DNA of 64,000 nt from NCBI GenBank assembly GCA_003132025.1, contig PKWJ01000018.1:83403-147402 (forward strand), given 5' to 3'. Positions 26,210 to 34,385 of the stretch are shown in pieces (positions within the stretch are counted from its first letter, which is position 1; every line of letters starts with the position of its first letter). The notes under the pieces are model-generated. The model was not told where the DNA came from. It did not search any database and worked only from the letters and a program-made list of their open reading frames with translations. The stretch comes from Gammaproteobacteria bacterium. Lineage in GTDB: Bacteria; Pseudomonadota; Gammaproteobacteria; Steroidobacterales; Steroidobacteraceae. The translations under genes were made by a program, and so were the position numbers.

Positions 26210-27322
26210 TCAGCTTCCGGCTGCAAGTCTCTCTTCCCCTTCGTCCCGGTCGCCGCTGGGTCCTACCAGCCCCTGGGCGATCTGCTCGATCGGCAGGATC
26301 CGGTCGACCGCACCCAGCGCCACCGCGGCGCCAGGCATGCCCCAGACCACGCTGCTCTTCTCGTCCTGCGCGATGGTGAGCGCGCCCTTATCGCGCATGT
26401 CCTTCAACCCGCGGGCGCCGTCTGCCCCCATGCCGGTGAGGATGACTCCGACTGCGTTCTGGCCCACCTGCTCGGCCACCGAACGGAACAGCACGTCGAC
26501 ACTGGGGCGGTGGCGGTTGACCGGTGCATGGTCGCGCAGGCGGCAGCGATAACGCGCGCCATCGCGTTCGACCGCCAGATGCAGGTCCCCGGGAGCGATA
26601 TAGGCCTGCCCCGGAAGGATCAGCACCCCGTCCCGCGCCTCCTGCACGCTCAGCCGCGAGCAGGCGTTCAGTCGCGCCGCGAACGGTGCGCTGAAGGCGC
26701 GCGGAATATGCTGGGTAATCACGATGCCCGGAGCATCCGGCGGCAGCCGGGCCAGTACCTGGCGGATGGCTTCGGTACCCCCGGTCGACGCGCCGATCGC
26801 GACGATCTGATCGGTGGTGCGAAAGTGCAGCTCCGGGCGCGGTTTTTGCGCGGCGCCGGCCTGATTCGCCGGCGGCGGCCGCGGAACCAGCGGCCGCACC
26901 CGCGCCACGGCGGCGACTTTGACCTTGCTGATCAATTCGGCGGCATACGCCTCGAGTGCATGAGCAACATCGACTTTCGGCTTGGTTACAAAATCGATCG
27001 CGCCAAGCTCCAGCGCGGCCAGCGTGACGTCGGCGCCGCGCTCGGTCAGCGAGGAGCACATGACCACCGGCATTGGCCGCAGCCGCATCAGGTTGCGCAG
27101 GAACTGCAACCCGTCCATGCGCGGCATTTCCACGTCGAGCGTCAGCACATCCGGATTGAGCAGCTTGATCTTCTCGCGCGCTATGAAGGCATCGGGCGCC
27201 GTGCCGACGACCTGCAGCGCCGGGTCGGCCCCGAGAATCTTGGTCAGCAGCGCGCGCACCAGTGCCGAATCGTCGATGATCAGCACCTTGATACGCTTGT
27301 CTGAATCAGATTGCGATTCCAT
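26210..27322 (-). CDS. cheB: Chemotaxis protein-glutamate methylesterase/deamidase CheB
   Basis: This is a 370-residue response regulator-enzyme that demethylates and deamidates chemoreceptors. The receiver shows [21 protein letters not shown] and the Lys in VTKPK. After a Pro/Ala linker the methylesterase domain shows the catalytic Ser in [10 protein letters not shown], His in TQHIP and Asp in GMGADGARG. The adaptation enzymes cheR, cheD and cheB run in that order in the operon. The C-terminus carries an acidic tail ([14 protein letters not shown]). Confidence 0.97.
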   Translation of the reverse strand: MESQSDSDKRIKVLIIDDSALVRALLTKILGADPALQVVGTAPDAFIAREKIKLLNPDVLTLDVEMPRMDGLQFLRNLMRLRPMPVVMCSSLTERGADVTLAALELGAIDFVTKPKVDVAHALEAYAAELISKVKVAAVARVRPLVPRPPPANQAGAAQKPRPELHFRTTDQIVAIGASTGGTEAIRQVLARLPPDAPGIVITQHIPRAFSAPFAARLNACSRLSVQEARDGVLILPGQAYIAPGDLHLAVERDGARYRCRLRDHAPVNRHRPSVDVLFRSVAEQVGQNAVGVILTGMGADGARGLKDMRDKGALTIAQDEKSSVVWGMPGAAVALGAVDRILPIEQIAQGLVGPSGDRDEGEERLAAGS

Positions 27323-27349
27323 AGATATCTTCCCTGTTATCCGTGGCTA

Positions 27350-28024
27350 TCAGAACAGCTCGATGTCGCCGCCAACCGGGGTGCTATCGATAGCGCGCTT
27401 GTAGCGCGTCTCATCGGCGACCACGCGGCCGTCGCTGCGTGCCAGCCGCTTGACCTGAGCGCTGCCGCTCGCCGGGTCGTACAGCACCTTGCGCGGGTAG
27501 AGGTCGCCGAGATCCTCACCCACCACCGTGAAACCCTCGGCCTGTACGTATTCCTTCACGAAACGGATGTTGCGGGCACCGACATCGCTCAACGAATCCA
27601 GCACCTTGCCGCCGCCGACCAGCTTCACCTCGAGATCAGCCCGCCGGCCGCCCAGCTTGAGTATCTCGTTGATCAGCCGTTCCATGGCGACGTTGCCGAA
27701 GCGCGTGGCGGCGCTGGCGGTACTGCCCCAGGCGCCGCTACCGTCCGAGTGATCCACCGGCAGCATGAAATGATTCATGCCGCCGATGCGCAGGCGGCTG
27801 TCGCGAATGCAGGCCGACACGCACGAGCCCAGAATGGTGCCGATCAGCTCGCCGGTGGCGGCGACGTAGTAGTCGCCCGGATGCAGCGTGGCAACCACGG
27901 CATCGACGCGGGCATCGAAACGCCGCTGTATGTGACTGAACTGCCTCGGTGCCGGTGCCGGCGCAGTCGATGGCGAGGGCGATGGTGATGGTGATGGTGA
28001 CGGCGGAGGTGGTGGCGAGTTCAT
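27350..28024 (-). CDS. cheD: Chemoreceptor glutamine deamidase CheD
   Basis: This 224-residue enzyme deamidates glutamines in MCPs. The active-site Cys68 lies in GTILGSCVSACI and His85 in GGMNHFMLP; LVGGGKVL and the GEDLGDLYPRKVLY strand are typical. The first 28 residues are an unusual Ser-Pro repeat encoded by hexamer repeats. The C-terminus is GGDIELF, similar to the last residues of the protein at 28905. ATG 28024 overlaps the cheR stop (ATGA). Confidence 0.96.
   Translation of the reverse strand: MNSPPPPPSPSPSPSPSPSTAPAPAPRQFSHIQRRFDARVDAVVATLHPGDYYVAATGELIGTILGSCVSACIRDSRLRIGGMNHFMLPVDHSDGSGAWGSTASAATRFGNVAMERLINEILKLGGRRADLEVKLVGGGKVLDSLSDVGARNIRFVKEYVQAEGFTVVGEDLGDLYPRKVLYDPASGSAQVKRLARSDGRVVADETRYKRAIDSTPVGGDIELF
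27969..28004. repeat. Hexanucleotide tandem repeat in the 5' end of cheD
   Basis: Six units of the form GA(T/G)GG(T/C), three of them identical GATGGT, encode alternating Ser-Pro at the CheD N-terminus. Slippage would lengthen or shorten the tail in steps of two residues. Confidence 0.8.
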
Positions 28025-28893
28025 CCGGCCAGCCTGCGGTGTATGGTGTCGCCCACCAGTTGATACTGCGAGCTGACCTGCAGCAGCGATTCGGAATGAC
28101 CGAGGATCAGATGATCGTCGGAGCGCTGCAGAACCGCCATGCGACCGACGATCCTGCGCTGTATTTCACGGTCGAAATAGATCACGACATTGCGGCAGAA
28201 GATCACATCGATCGGCCCCTTCATCGGCCAGTCATCCATCAGATTCAGGGTTTTGAAGCTGATCAGTTGCCGCAGCTCGTCGCGCACCGTGTAGTGCTGC
28301 TGGTCCTGCGCCGGTTCGAACCAGCGCAGCAACCGACGGCTGTCCAGCTTCTCGAGCCGTTCGCCGCTGTACAGCCCGCAGCGCGCGTGGCTCAGTACGT
28401 TGGTATCGATATCGGTCGCCAGTATGCGGATATCCCAGCCGCGCAGATGGCGCACATTCTCCAGCAGCACCATCGCGATCGAGTACGGCTCCTCTCCGGT
28501 CGAGCATCCCGCCGACCAGAAACGCATGCGCCGCGACCTGCTATTGTTGCGCTCCAGCGCCGGCAACAACTGCTCGGCCAGGAAATCGAAATGATGGCTT
28601 TCGCGGAAAAACGACGTCAGGTGGGTGGTGATGGCGTTGCAGAAGTGCTGCAGTTCGCCGGCATCGTCGGCTTCGACGTGCTGCAGGTAGCTGCCAAAAT
28701 CACGCAGTTTGAGCGCGCGCAGGCGGCGGCTCAGGCGGCCATAGACCAGCTCGCGCTTGGATTCCGCGAGCGAGATTCCGAGCCGTTCGCGTACCAGTCG
28801 CCGGATGCGTTGGAAGTCGTCGTCGGATAGGTCGTATTCGCGAAGCAGCGCGGTATCAGCGGCTGCGGCCGTGGCAAAGTTGTCTCCGGCCAT
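28021..28893 (-). CDS. cheR: Chemotaxis protein methyltransferase CheR
   Basis: This 290-residue SAM-dependent enzyme methylates glutamates of MCPs. The N-terminal helical domain (DDFQRIRRLVRERLGISL, THLTSFFRESHHFDFL) is followed by the Rossmann core: RFWSAGCSTGEEPYSIAM for SAM binding, ILATDIDTNVL, and FCRNVVIYFD. It can be expected to use the DWSEF tail of the MCP downstream. Its start lies 11 bases after the stop of the helical protein gene at 28905. Confidence 0.97.
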   Translation of the reverse strand: MAGDNFATAAAADTALLREYDLSDDDFQRIRRLVRERLGISLAESKRELVYGRLSRRLRALKLRDFGSYLQHVEADDAGELQHFCNAITTHLTSFFRESHHFDFLAEQLLPALERNNSRSRRMRFWSAGCSTGEEPYSIAMVLLENVRHLRGWDIRILATDIDTNVLSHARCGLYSGERLEKLDSRRLLRWFEPAQDQQHYTVRDELRQLISFKTLNLMDDWPMKGPIDVIFCRNVVIYFDREIQRRIVGRMAVLQRSDDHLILGHSESLLQVSSQYQLVGDTIHRRLAG

Positions 28894-28904
28894 GGCGGTC
28901 GGCT

Positions 28905-29492
28905 TCAGAATACTTCGAGTTCACCGGGCGCCGCCGCCGCCCGCAGACCGGTCAGGGCCTTTAGCATCTGATCGGCGCTCAGGCCGCGCATCATGAAGTC
29001 GAACAGCACGCGCTCTTCGACCATGCTGTAGCGGGAGCGTACCTGCTCCAGCATGGAGTTCCAGTCGGATCGAGCCGGATCCAGGGCGGTGACCGTGGAA
29101 TCGGAAGGTATCGCCAAACCGTCGCGCACATGGGTCAGACGCTGAATGAGCTTGTCGTAGAACTGCAGCGAGGTAACTGTAGCCTGCACGTCGGTGTCGA
29201 GCTGCGCCGCCAGCTGCTTGATGCGCTCACGCGCCCGCTGCACCTCCGCAAGATCGGCGGATTCCAGCGCCTGCACCTGCATCTCCAGTTCGCGCGCGTC
29301 GGTGGCCACCGCGGTCACCGCGCCGGCGAGTTTGTCGACCCGCGAATCGCTCTCGCGCATGGCGGCGTCGAGTTGCGCCGCCCCCAGCTCCAGAAATCGT
29401 CGCAGTTCGCCGGCAAATTTGACGTTGGCGCTGGCCTCGGAATTCTCCGGCGGCACGGCCGCAGCGCTCGCCGGGTTTTCCCCCGCGCTCAT
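28905..29492 (-). CDS. Uncharacterised helical protein in the chemotaxis operon, CheZ-like motif
   Basis: This 195-residue, mostly helical, soluble protein has an Ala/Pro/Glu-rich first 25 residues, a long heptad-like region (residues 25-120) and a C-terminal part ending in PGELEVF. I do not recognise a named family. The segment SLQFYDKLIQRLTHV places Asp113 and Gln117 in a D-x3-Q arrangement after aromatic residues, like the catalytic stretch of the true CheZ in this operon (QGYQDLSGQIIRSV, Asp165/Gln169). That suggests, without proving, an accessory phosphatase or CheY-binding protein. It is translationally coupled to the STAS gene (ATGA) and followed by cheR. Confidence 0.8.
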   Translation of the reverse strand: MSAGENPASAAAVPPENSEASANVKFAGELRRFLELGAAQLDAAMRESDSRVDKLAGAVTAVATDARELEMQVQALESADLAEVQRARERIKQLAAQLDTDVQATVTSLQFYDKLIQRLTHVRDGLAIPSDSTVTALDPARSDWNSMLEQVRSRYSMVEERVLFDFMMRGLSADQMLKALTGLRAAAAPGELEVF

Positions 29493-29938
29493 GGCAGTAT
29501 CTCCGCCGTGGCGGCCAGGTGATCTGCCAGGCCGAGTGCGCTGGCGGCACCGCTGTTCAGGCTTCCGGCGCCGTGCAGCCTCAGCGTCAGGCCACGGCGC
29601 CGCGCCGCAGCCGCCGCCGCCAGCAGTAACTGCAATCCGGCGGTGTCGATGCTCTCGAGCTTGCCGGCATCGACCTCGGCGGAACCCGCGGCGATCAGGG
29701 CCTGGAATTGCACCGCACGTTCGCCAACCTCACGGATCGACAGGGACGAACCCAGTGCCATCCGGGCGGCGCCGTCGGCGCTCGCCGCACCGCTAGCGGC
29801 TGCAGCACACTCGACCGTATTCGTCGCAGCCACAGGAGCGTTGATCCGCGGCGGCGCCGGTGCGCGCGCTGCAGACTTGATCGCCGCGCGAGCGCCAGCG
29901 GCGACCTTCTTCTTTTTTTGCGCCATATATCTGCCCAT
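29489..29938 (-). CDS. STAS-domain protein in the chemotaxis operon
   Basis: This is a 149-residue protein. The first 60 residues are basic and Ala-rich (MAQKKKKVAAGARAAIKSAAR), perhaps a disordered tail. The rest is a small STAS domain of the MlaB/anti-sigma-antagonist kind, with the phosphorylatable position as Thr in ESIDTAGLQLLLAA and RRRGLTLRLHG after it. STAS proteins beside cheA/cheW are known in other chemosensory operons, where the role is poorly defined. ATG 29938 lies directly at the cheW stop; ATG 29926 is an alternative start. Its stop overlaps the next gene. Confidence 0.85.
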   Translation of the reverse strand: MGRYMAQKKKKVAAGARAAIKSAARAPAPPRINAPVAATNTVECAAAASGAASADGAARMALGSSLSIREVGERAVQFQALIAAGSAEVDAGKLESIDTAGLQLLLAAAAAARRRGLTLRLHGAGSLNSGAASALGLADHLAATAEILP

Positions 29939-30442
29939 TTAGGCCGCTTTCGGCGCCGTCGCCGACTCGATCAGAGTGCGTGAAACCAGCTGCACCACAT
30001 CCAGCAGCACCAGCATACCGTCGCCTACCATCGCCAGGCCGCGCACCAGGTCGGAGTCGATCGCGGAGCCTACTGCCGGCGGCGGCCGCAAATCCTCGGC
30101 ACTGATGTTGCAGACCTCGCACACGGCATCGACCACGATGCCCGCGGTCAACTCGCCGTGATCGGTGCCAACCTTGACCACGATCACCACCGTGGTGCGC
30201 CCGTACTGAGTCTCCCCCAATCCGAATCGGCGCCGCAGGTCCAGGATCGGCACCACGGCACCACGCAGGTTGATCACTCCCTGCACGTGCTCAGGCGAAT
30301 GCGGCAGCCGCGTGGGCTTTTCCCAGCCCTTGATTTCCTGTACCCGGAGTATCTCAACGCCGTAGGTCTGGCCCGCAAGCTGGAACGTCAGGTACTGATC
30401 GGAATCGGTGACGATGCTCGGCTTTGCGGCGGTGACATCCAT
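29939..30442 (-). CDS. cheW: Chemotaxis coupling protein CheW
   Basis: This 167-residue adaptor links chemoreceptors to CheA. It shows the tandem SH3-like fold markers: YLTFQLAGQTYGVEILRVQEI, RLPHSPEHVQGVINLRGAVVPILDLRRRFGL and GIVVDAVCEV. A C-terminal helix (MLVLLDVVQLVSRTLIESA) completes the fold. It lies between a CheY-like gene and the STAS gene with minimal gaps. Confidence 0.97.
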   Translation of the reverse strand: MDVTAAKPSIVTDSDQYLTFQLAGQTYGVEILRVQEIKGWEKPTRLPHSPEHVQGVINLRGAVVPILDLRRRFGLGETQYGRTTVVIVVKVGTDHGELTAGIVVDAVCEVCNISAEDLRPPPAVGSAIDSDLVRGLAMVGDGMLVLLDVVQLVSRTLIESATAPKAA

Positions 30443-30453
30443 CAGCGTTGCCC

Positions 30454-30840
30454 TCAGCTGCGTACGGCTGTCTGGTTGCCGAGCACGCGCTCGAGCGTCG
30501 CCAGCAACTGGTCGGGATTGAACGGCTTCACCATCCAGCCGGTGGCACCCGCCTGTTTGCCCTGAATCTTACGGTCTGGGCTCGACTCGGTGGTCAGCAG
30601 CAGCAACGGGGTCAGGTGGTAGTTCGGCAGCGTCCGCAATTGCGCAATCAAAGTGATGCCGTCCATGCGCGGCATATTGACGTCGGTAAGTACCAGATCG
30701 ACCCGGTGCTTGCGCGCGTATTCCAGTGCTTCATCGCCGTCGGAGGCCTCTATCACTTCGTAGCCCGCCGCCCGCAGTGTCACACCGACCATCTGCCGCA
30801 TCGAAGCCGAATCATCGACCGCGAGAATTGTCTTAGACAT
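30454..30840 (-). CDS. CheY-like single-domain response regulator (second copy)
   Basis: This 128-residue receiver has the acidic pair in AVDDSASMR, the phosphoacceptor Asp in VLTDVNMPRMDG, a Thr in LLTTESS and the Lys in MVKPF. I chose ATG 30840, preceded by GGAG at nine bases, over the track's GTG 30855. It differs from the first CheY at 33844 (NMPRMDG against NMPGMPG) and resembles the receivers found with STAS/CheW in class F7-type clusters. It may act as a phosphate sink, or signal to another target, rather than to the flagellar switch. Confidence 0.94.
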   Translation of the reverse strand: MSKTILAVDDSASMRQMVGVTLRAAGYEVIEASDGDEALEYARKHRVDLVLTDVNMPRMDGITLIAQLRTLPNYHLTPLLLLTTESSPDRKIQGKQAGATGWMVKPFNPDQLLATLERVLGNQTAVRS

Positions 30841-31020
30841 TTCCTGATGCTCCACCCGTCATTACGTCAAATCTGGGCAGCCGCCCGTAAGCCTGCAGAT
30901 GGCGGCCGTTAACCGTGTATCGGCGCGCGGCGTCTATGATTAAACGCGCCCGGATGAACTGTCCTCGGAATGCGTCGCAATTCACGTTCTTGCCCCGCAC
31001 ACGTGGGGCTGCCGACAGCA

Positions 31021-33114
31021 TCACGCCGCCAGGGACTCGGACACGGAACGGGTCAGGCCCGCAATGTCGAGAATCAGGGCAACCGAGCCATCGCCGAGGA
31101 TGGTCGCGCCGGCAATGCCATCGACGTGTCCGTAGTTCGCCTCCAGCGTCTTGACCACCACCTGCTGCTGACCGAGCAGCTCATCGACACACAGGCCGAC
31201 GCGCCTGCCATCGCCTTCCACCACCATGATCAGGCCGTCTTCAGGGTCGCGCGTGCCCTGGGAGCGGGCTGCGAACACCTTCTGCAGCCGTACCACCGGC
31301 AGGTATTCGCCGCGAAACGACAGTACTTCGCCGTGACCGACCACCTGTTTGACCGAAGCCGTACTCAGCTGCAGCGATTCCACGATCGCAGTAAGCGGCA
31401 CAATGTATGACTCGTCACCAACCGCCACCGTCTGGCCGTCAACGATCGCCAGCGTCAGCGGCAAGGTAATGATGAAGCGTGACCCTATGCCGGCCTCGGA
31501 CCGAACTTCGATGGTGCCGCCGAGTTCGTCAACATTGCGTTTGACCACATCCATGCCGACGCCGCGACCCGAGATATCCGTGGCCTGGTCGTGGGTCGAA
31601 AAGCCCGCCAGGAAGATCAGATTATTGACCGCCTCGTCCGACAACTGATCGTCGGTGCTGATCAGCCCGCGCTCGCGCGCCTTGGCGAGGATGCGCTCGC
31701 GCTTCAGGCCGCCGCCATCATCGCCGACTTCCACGGTAATACTGCTGCCGCGGTGATAGGCGTGCAGATGCACCGTGCCATGGGCGGCCTTGCCGCTCGC
31801 CTGGCGCTGTTCCTGCGATTCGATGCCGTGATCGATGCTGTTACGCACCAGATGCACCAACGGATCGCCGATCTTCTCCAGCACGGTCTTGTCGAGTTCG
31901 GTCTCCCCGCCGGTTATCTTGAGCTCGACCTTCTTGCCCAGACGCTGGCTGAGGTCGCGCACCATGCGCGGAAAGCGGCTGAAGACAAAGCTGATCGGCA
32001 CCATGCGCACGCGCATGACGCTCTCCTGCAGCTCGCGCACGTTGCGCTCGAGCTGCGCCAGCCCGGTGCGCAGCCGCTCGCCCACGGCGCCATCGAGCAA
32101 CGATCCGAACTGCCCGAGCATCGATTGCGTGATCACCAGCTCACCGACGCTGTTCATGAGGTCATCGATCTTCTCGACACTGACGCGGATCGAGCTGGCG
32201 TCGCTGCTCCTGGCGACATCGGCGACCTTGGCCGGCCGGTGCTCGTTATCCTCGGAATGCGGAGTTACTGGCGGCGCTTCGGATGAGACCGGGCGAGCGG
32301 CCGCCGGGGAGGTCGGCACGCATGTTGGTACGTTCCTGGCAACCGTGCCTGGCTCGGATTCGAGCACCTTGACTGCGAGCTCGCAGTCGCCTTCGGCCCA
32401 GTCAAATACTTCCACGATCGACTGGCGCGGTGCATCGGTACGCAGCCTCAGCTGCCACGACAGGTAGCAGTTCTCGGGATCGAACTCCTCGATTGGAGGC
32501 AGCGCCGAGACATCGGCCGTGACCTGCAGGTCGCCCAGCTCGCGCAGTTCGCGGAACATGCGCAGCGGATCGTTGCCACGTGCCAGCAGGTGCAGGTATG
32601 GCCGGAAGCTGATCTTATAGAGCGTACCACGCGCCGCTTCGCCACCGGCCGCCGCGGCACTGGTCGCCGCCGCGGCCACGGGCGCGGCCGCCGGTGCGGC
32701 TGCGGCCGCTGCCGGCGCTCTGCCCTTTTGCACCACCGCGAGCTCCAGGTCGAACTGCAGATCGGCAACACGCTGCGCGTCCACCGGCTGCTTGCCCTGT
32801 TGAGCCCGCAGCATCTCGCGCATCACGTCGACCGAGCGCAGCAACAGATCCGACAGCGCAGCGCTGACCTTCAGGCGCTGGCCGCGCAACTCGTCGAGCA
32901 AGGTTTCAAGCGTATGGGTGAAGGAGGTGATCTGGGCAAAGCCGAAAGTCGCCGCGCCACCCTTGATCGAGTGCGCGACGCGGAAGATGGTATTGATCAG
33001 CTCGAGATCAGGCGTCCCGACATCCAGGCGCAGCAGCGACTCCTCCATCTGCCCAATCGCCTCGAAGCTCTCTTCATAGAACGCATCGTGAAATTGTGTC
33101 AGATCGATCGTCAT
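31021..33114 (-). CDS. cheA: Chemotaxis histidine kinase CheA
   Basis: This is a 697-residue kinase. The P1 Hpt domain carries the phosphorylated His in RVAHSIKGGAATFGF. An Ala-rich linker (about residues 132-160) leads to a domain with YKISFRPYLHLLARGNDP, seen in CheA proteins of non-enteric systems. Then follow the P3 dimerisation helices (KIDDLMNSVGELVI), the P4 ATPase (LVHLVRNSIDHGIE, GDDGGGL, GRGVGMDVVKRNV) and the P5 CheW-like domain at the end. cheZ lies three bases upstream. 180 bases separate its stop from the next gene, the second CheY. Confidence 0.97.
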   Translation of the reverse strand: MTIDLTQFHDAFYEESFEAIGQMEESLLRLDVGTPDLELINTIFRVAHSIKGGAATFGFAQITSFTHTLETLLDELRGQRLKVSAALSDLLLRSVDVMREMLRAQQGKQPVDAQRVADLQFDLELAVVQKGRAPAAAAAAPAAAPVAAAATSAAAAGGEAARGTLYKISFRPYLHLLARGNDPLRMFRELRELGDLQVTADVSALPPIEEFDPENCYLSWQLRLRTDAPRQSIVEVFDWAEGDCELAVKVLESEPGTVARNVPTCVPTSPAAARPVSSEAPPVTPHSEDNEHRPAKVADVARSSDASSIRVSVEKIDDLMNSVGELVITQSMLGQFGSLLDGAVGERLRTGLAQLERNVRELQESVMRVRMVPISFVFSRFPRMVRDLSQRLGKKVELKITGGETELDKTVLEKIGDPLVHLVRNSIDHGIESQEQRQASGKAAHGTVHLHAYHRGSSITVEVGDDGGGLKRERILAKARERGLISTDDQLSDEAVNNLIFLAGFSTHDQATDISGRGVGMDVVKRNVDELGGTIEVRSEAGIGSRFIITLPLTLAIVDGQTVAVGDESYIVPLTAIVESLQLSTASVKQVVGHGEVLSFRGEYLPVVRLQKVFAARSQGTRDPEDGLIMVVEGDGRRVGLCVDELLGQQQVVVKTLEANYGHVDGIAGATILGDGSVALILDIAGLTRSVSESLAA

Positions 33115-33117
33115 TGG

Positions 33118-33837
33118 CTACATACCCAGATCCGACAGCAGGGCGTCGACATCCTGCTGGCCGCTGACGGCGTGTCCGTGGTTGATGCCCGGCACTGCCG
33201 GACCATGGCCGCGAGCCACGCCGGCTTCAGCGGAGCAACCGGTGGCGGCGCCAACCGGGCCGGCGATGCGCACCAGTTCTCCCAGTGCCTCCTCCAGCTC
33301 AGCTACCAGCGTCATGACACTGCGAATGATCTGGCCGCTCAAATCCTGGTAGCCCTGCGCCAGCAGCACCTCGGCCAGATTGCTGCGCACCGCCGCCATG
33401 CTGGTGCCGGCCTGCTTCAGGAATGCCAGGAGCTGGGGCTTGAGCGTTGGCGCCGAGCCCTCGGCATCGTAGGCAAGGATCAGCTGCTCGGCCTGCTCGG
33501 CCAGCTGATCGGCCAGCGGACAGCACCGTTCGACCAGGTCCATAGTTCGGTGTGCGGCGTCGTCAGTCAGCCGCAGTACATGCGCCAGCCGATGGCGCGC
33601 ATCCGGCACCTGGTGCTGGGCCAGATCAATCAGTTTGGATTCGATGCGAAAGCGCTCGAGCGCCCCGTGCAGGTCGATGGCAATCCGGCGCACCTGCTGC
33701 GTGACCTCGGCGTTGCGCGATTGGTCAAAGGCGGCCAGCGCGGTGCGAAAGCCGTCGCCGTCCCCGTCGTCCAGTGCACGCGACATGGCGGTGACCCACG
33801 GGGCGTACAGATCGAACTCCTGGGCTGGCGTAGTCAT
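33118..33837 (-). CDS. cheZ: CheY-P phosphatase CheZ
   Basis: This 239-residue helical protein dephosphorylates CheY-P. The catalytic helix reads LAQGYQDLSGQIIRSVM, with Asp165 and Gln169 corresponding to the known Asp/Gln pair of enteric CheZ (QDLTGQ). The extreme C-terminus, QQDVDALLSDLGM, matches the amphipathic CheY-binding tail. A flexible Gly/His/Ala-rich linker joins the two. It lies between cheY and cheA with gaps of 6 and 3 bases. Confidence 0.95.
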   Translation of the reverse strand: MTTPAQEFDLYAPWVTAMSRALDDGDGDGFRTALAAFDQSRNAEVTQQVRRIAIDLHGALERFRIESKLIDLAQHQVPDARHRLAHVLRLTDDAAHRTMDLVERCCPLADQLAEQAEQLILAYDAEGSAPTLKPQLLAFLKQAGTSMAAVRSNLAEVLLAQGYQDLSGQIIRSVMTLVAELEEALGELVRIAGPVGAATGCSAEAGVARGHGPAVPGINHGHAVSGQQDVDALLSDLGM

Positions 33838-33843
33838 CAGTAT

Positions 33844-34239
33844 TCACGCCGCGGCGCGAGCCGCCAGGATCTTGTCGATCTTTTCCTTCAGCGTCGCCGC
33901 TGTAAACGGCTTGATGACGTAACCACTGACGCCGGCCTGCGCCGCTTCCACGATCTGTTCGCGCTTGGCTTCGGCGGTGAGCATCAGCACTGGCAATTTG
34001 GCCAGGCGCGCGTCGGCGCGCACCTGCTTGAGCAGCTCCAGGCCCGGCATTCCGGGCATGTTCCAGTCGGTGATCAGGAAATCGAAGTTGCCATCCTTGA
34101 GCAGCGGTAGCGCGGTTTTGCCGTCATCGGCTTCGGTGACGTTGGCGTAGCCCAGATCGTGCAGCAGGTTCTTGATGATCCGGCGCATCGTCGAGAAATC
34201 GTCGACCACGAGAAAATTCAAGTTCGGCTGCACTCGCAT
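33844..34239 (-). CDS. cheY: Chemotaxis response regulator CheY
   Basis: This 131-residue receiver closely resembles flagellar-switch Che[19 protein letters not shown], the phosphoacceptor in [36 protein letters not shown] and [19 protein letters not shown] lies close to ATG 34239. It is the first gene of the chemotaxis operon and is preceded by a FliA-type promoter. Confidence 0.97.
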   Translation of the reverse strand: MRVQPNLNFLVVDDFSTMRRIIKNLLHDLGYANVTEADDGKTALPLLKDGNFDFLITDWNMPGMPGLELLKQVRADARLAKLPVLMLTAEAKREQIVEAAQAGVSGYVIKPFTAATLKEKIDKILAARAAA

Positions 34240-34273
34240 TACTCCAATACGTCGCGATCGGATGCGACTCTAT

Positions 34274-34301
34274 CTATCGGCTTGTATACCGCGATTCTTG
34301 A
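34274..34301 (-). promoter_or_regulatory. FliA (sigma-28)-type promoter upstream of cheY
   Basis: Read on the minus strand, TCAAG and GCCGATAG are separated by 15 bases. GCCGATA is the hallmark -10 of flagellar sigma-28 promoters and TCAAG/TAAAG the matching -35; the spacing is one base longer than the enteric consensus. The -10 lies about 35 bases before the cheY ATG. Confidence 0.65.
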
Positions 34302-34385
34302 GTAAAGTCGTGGTGCCGGCGGGCCGATATCCAGCCCGCGCGACGCGGTTCACATATTGCACGGCGCGAGGACCGGCAGCGGCAA

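Noticed and set aside
30918-30924. GCCGATA word upstream of the second CheY as a second FliA promoter
   Set aside because: No TCAAG/TAAAG-like -35 at a suitable distance.
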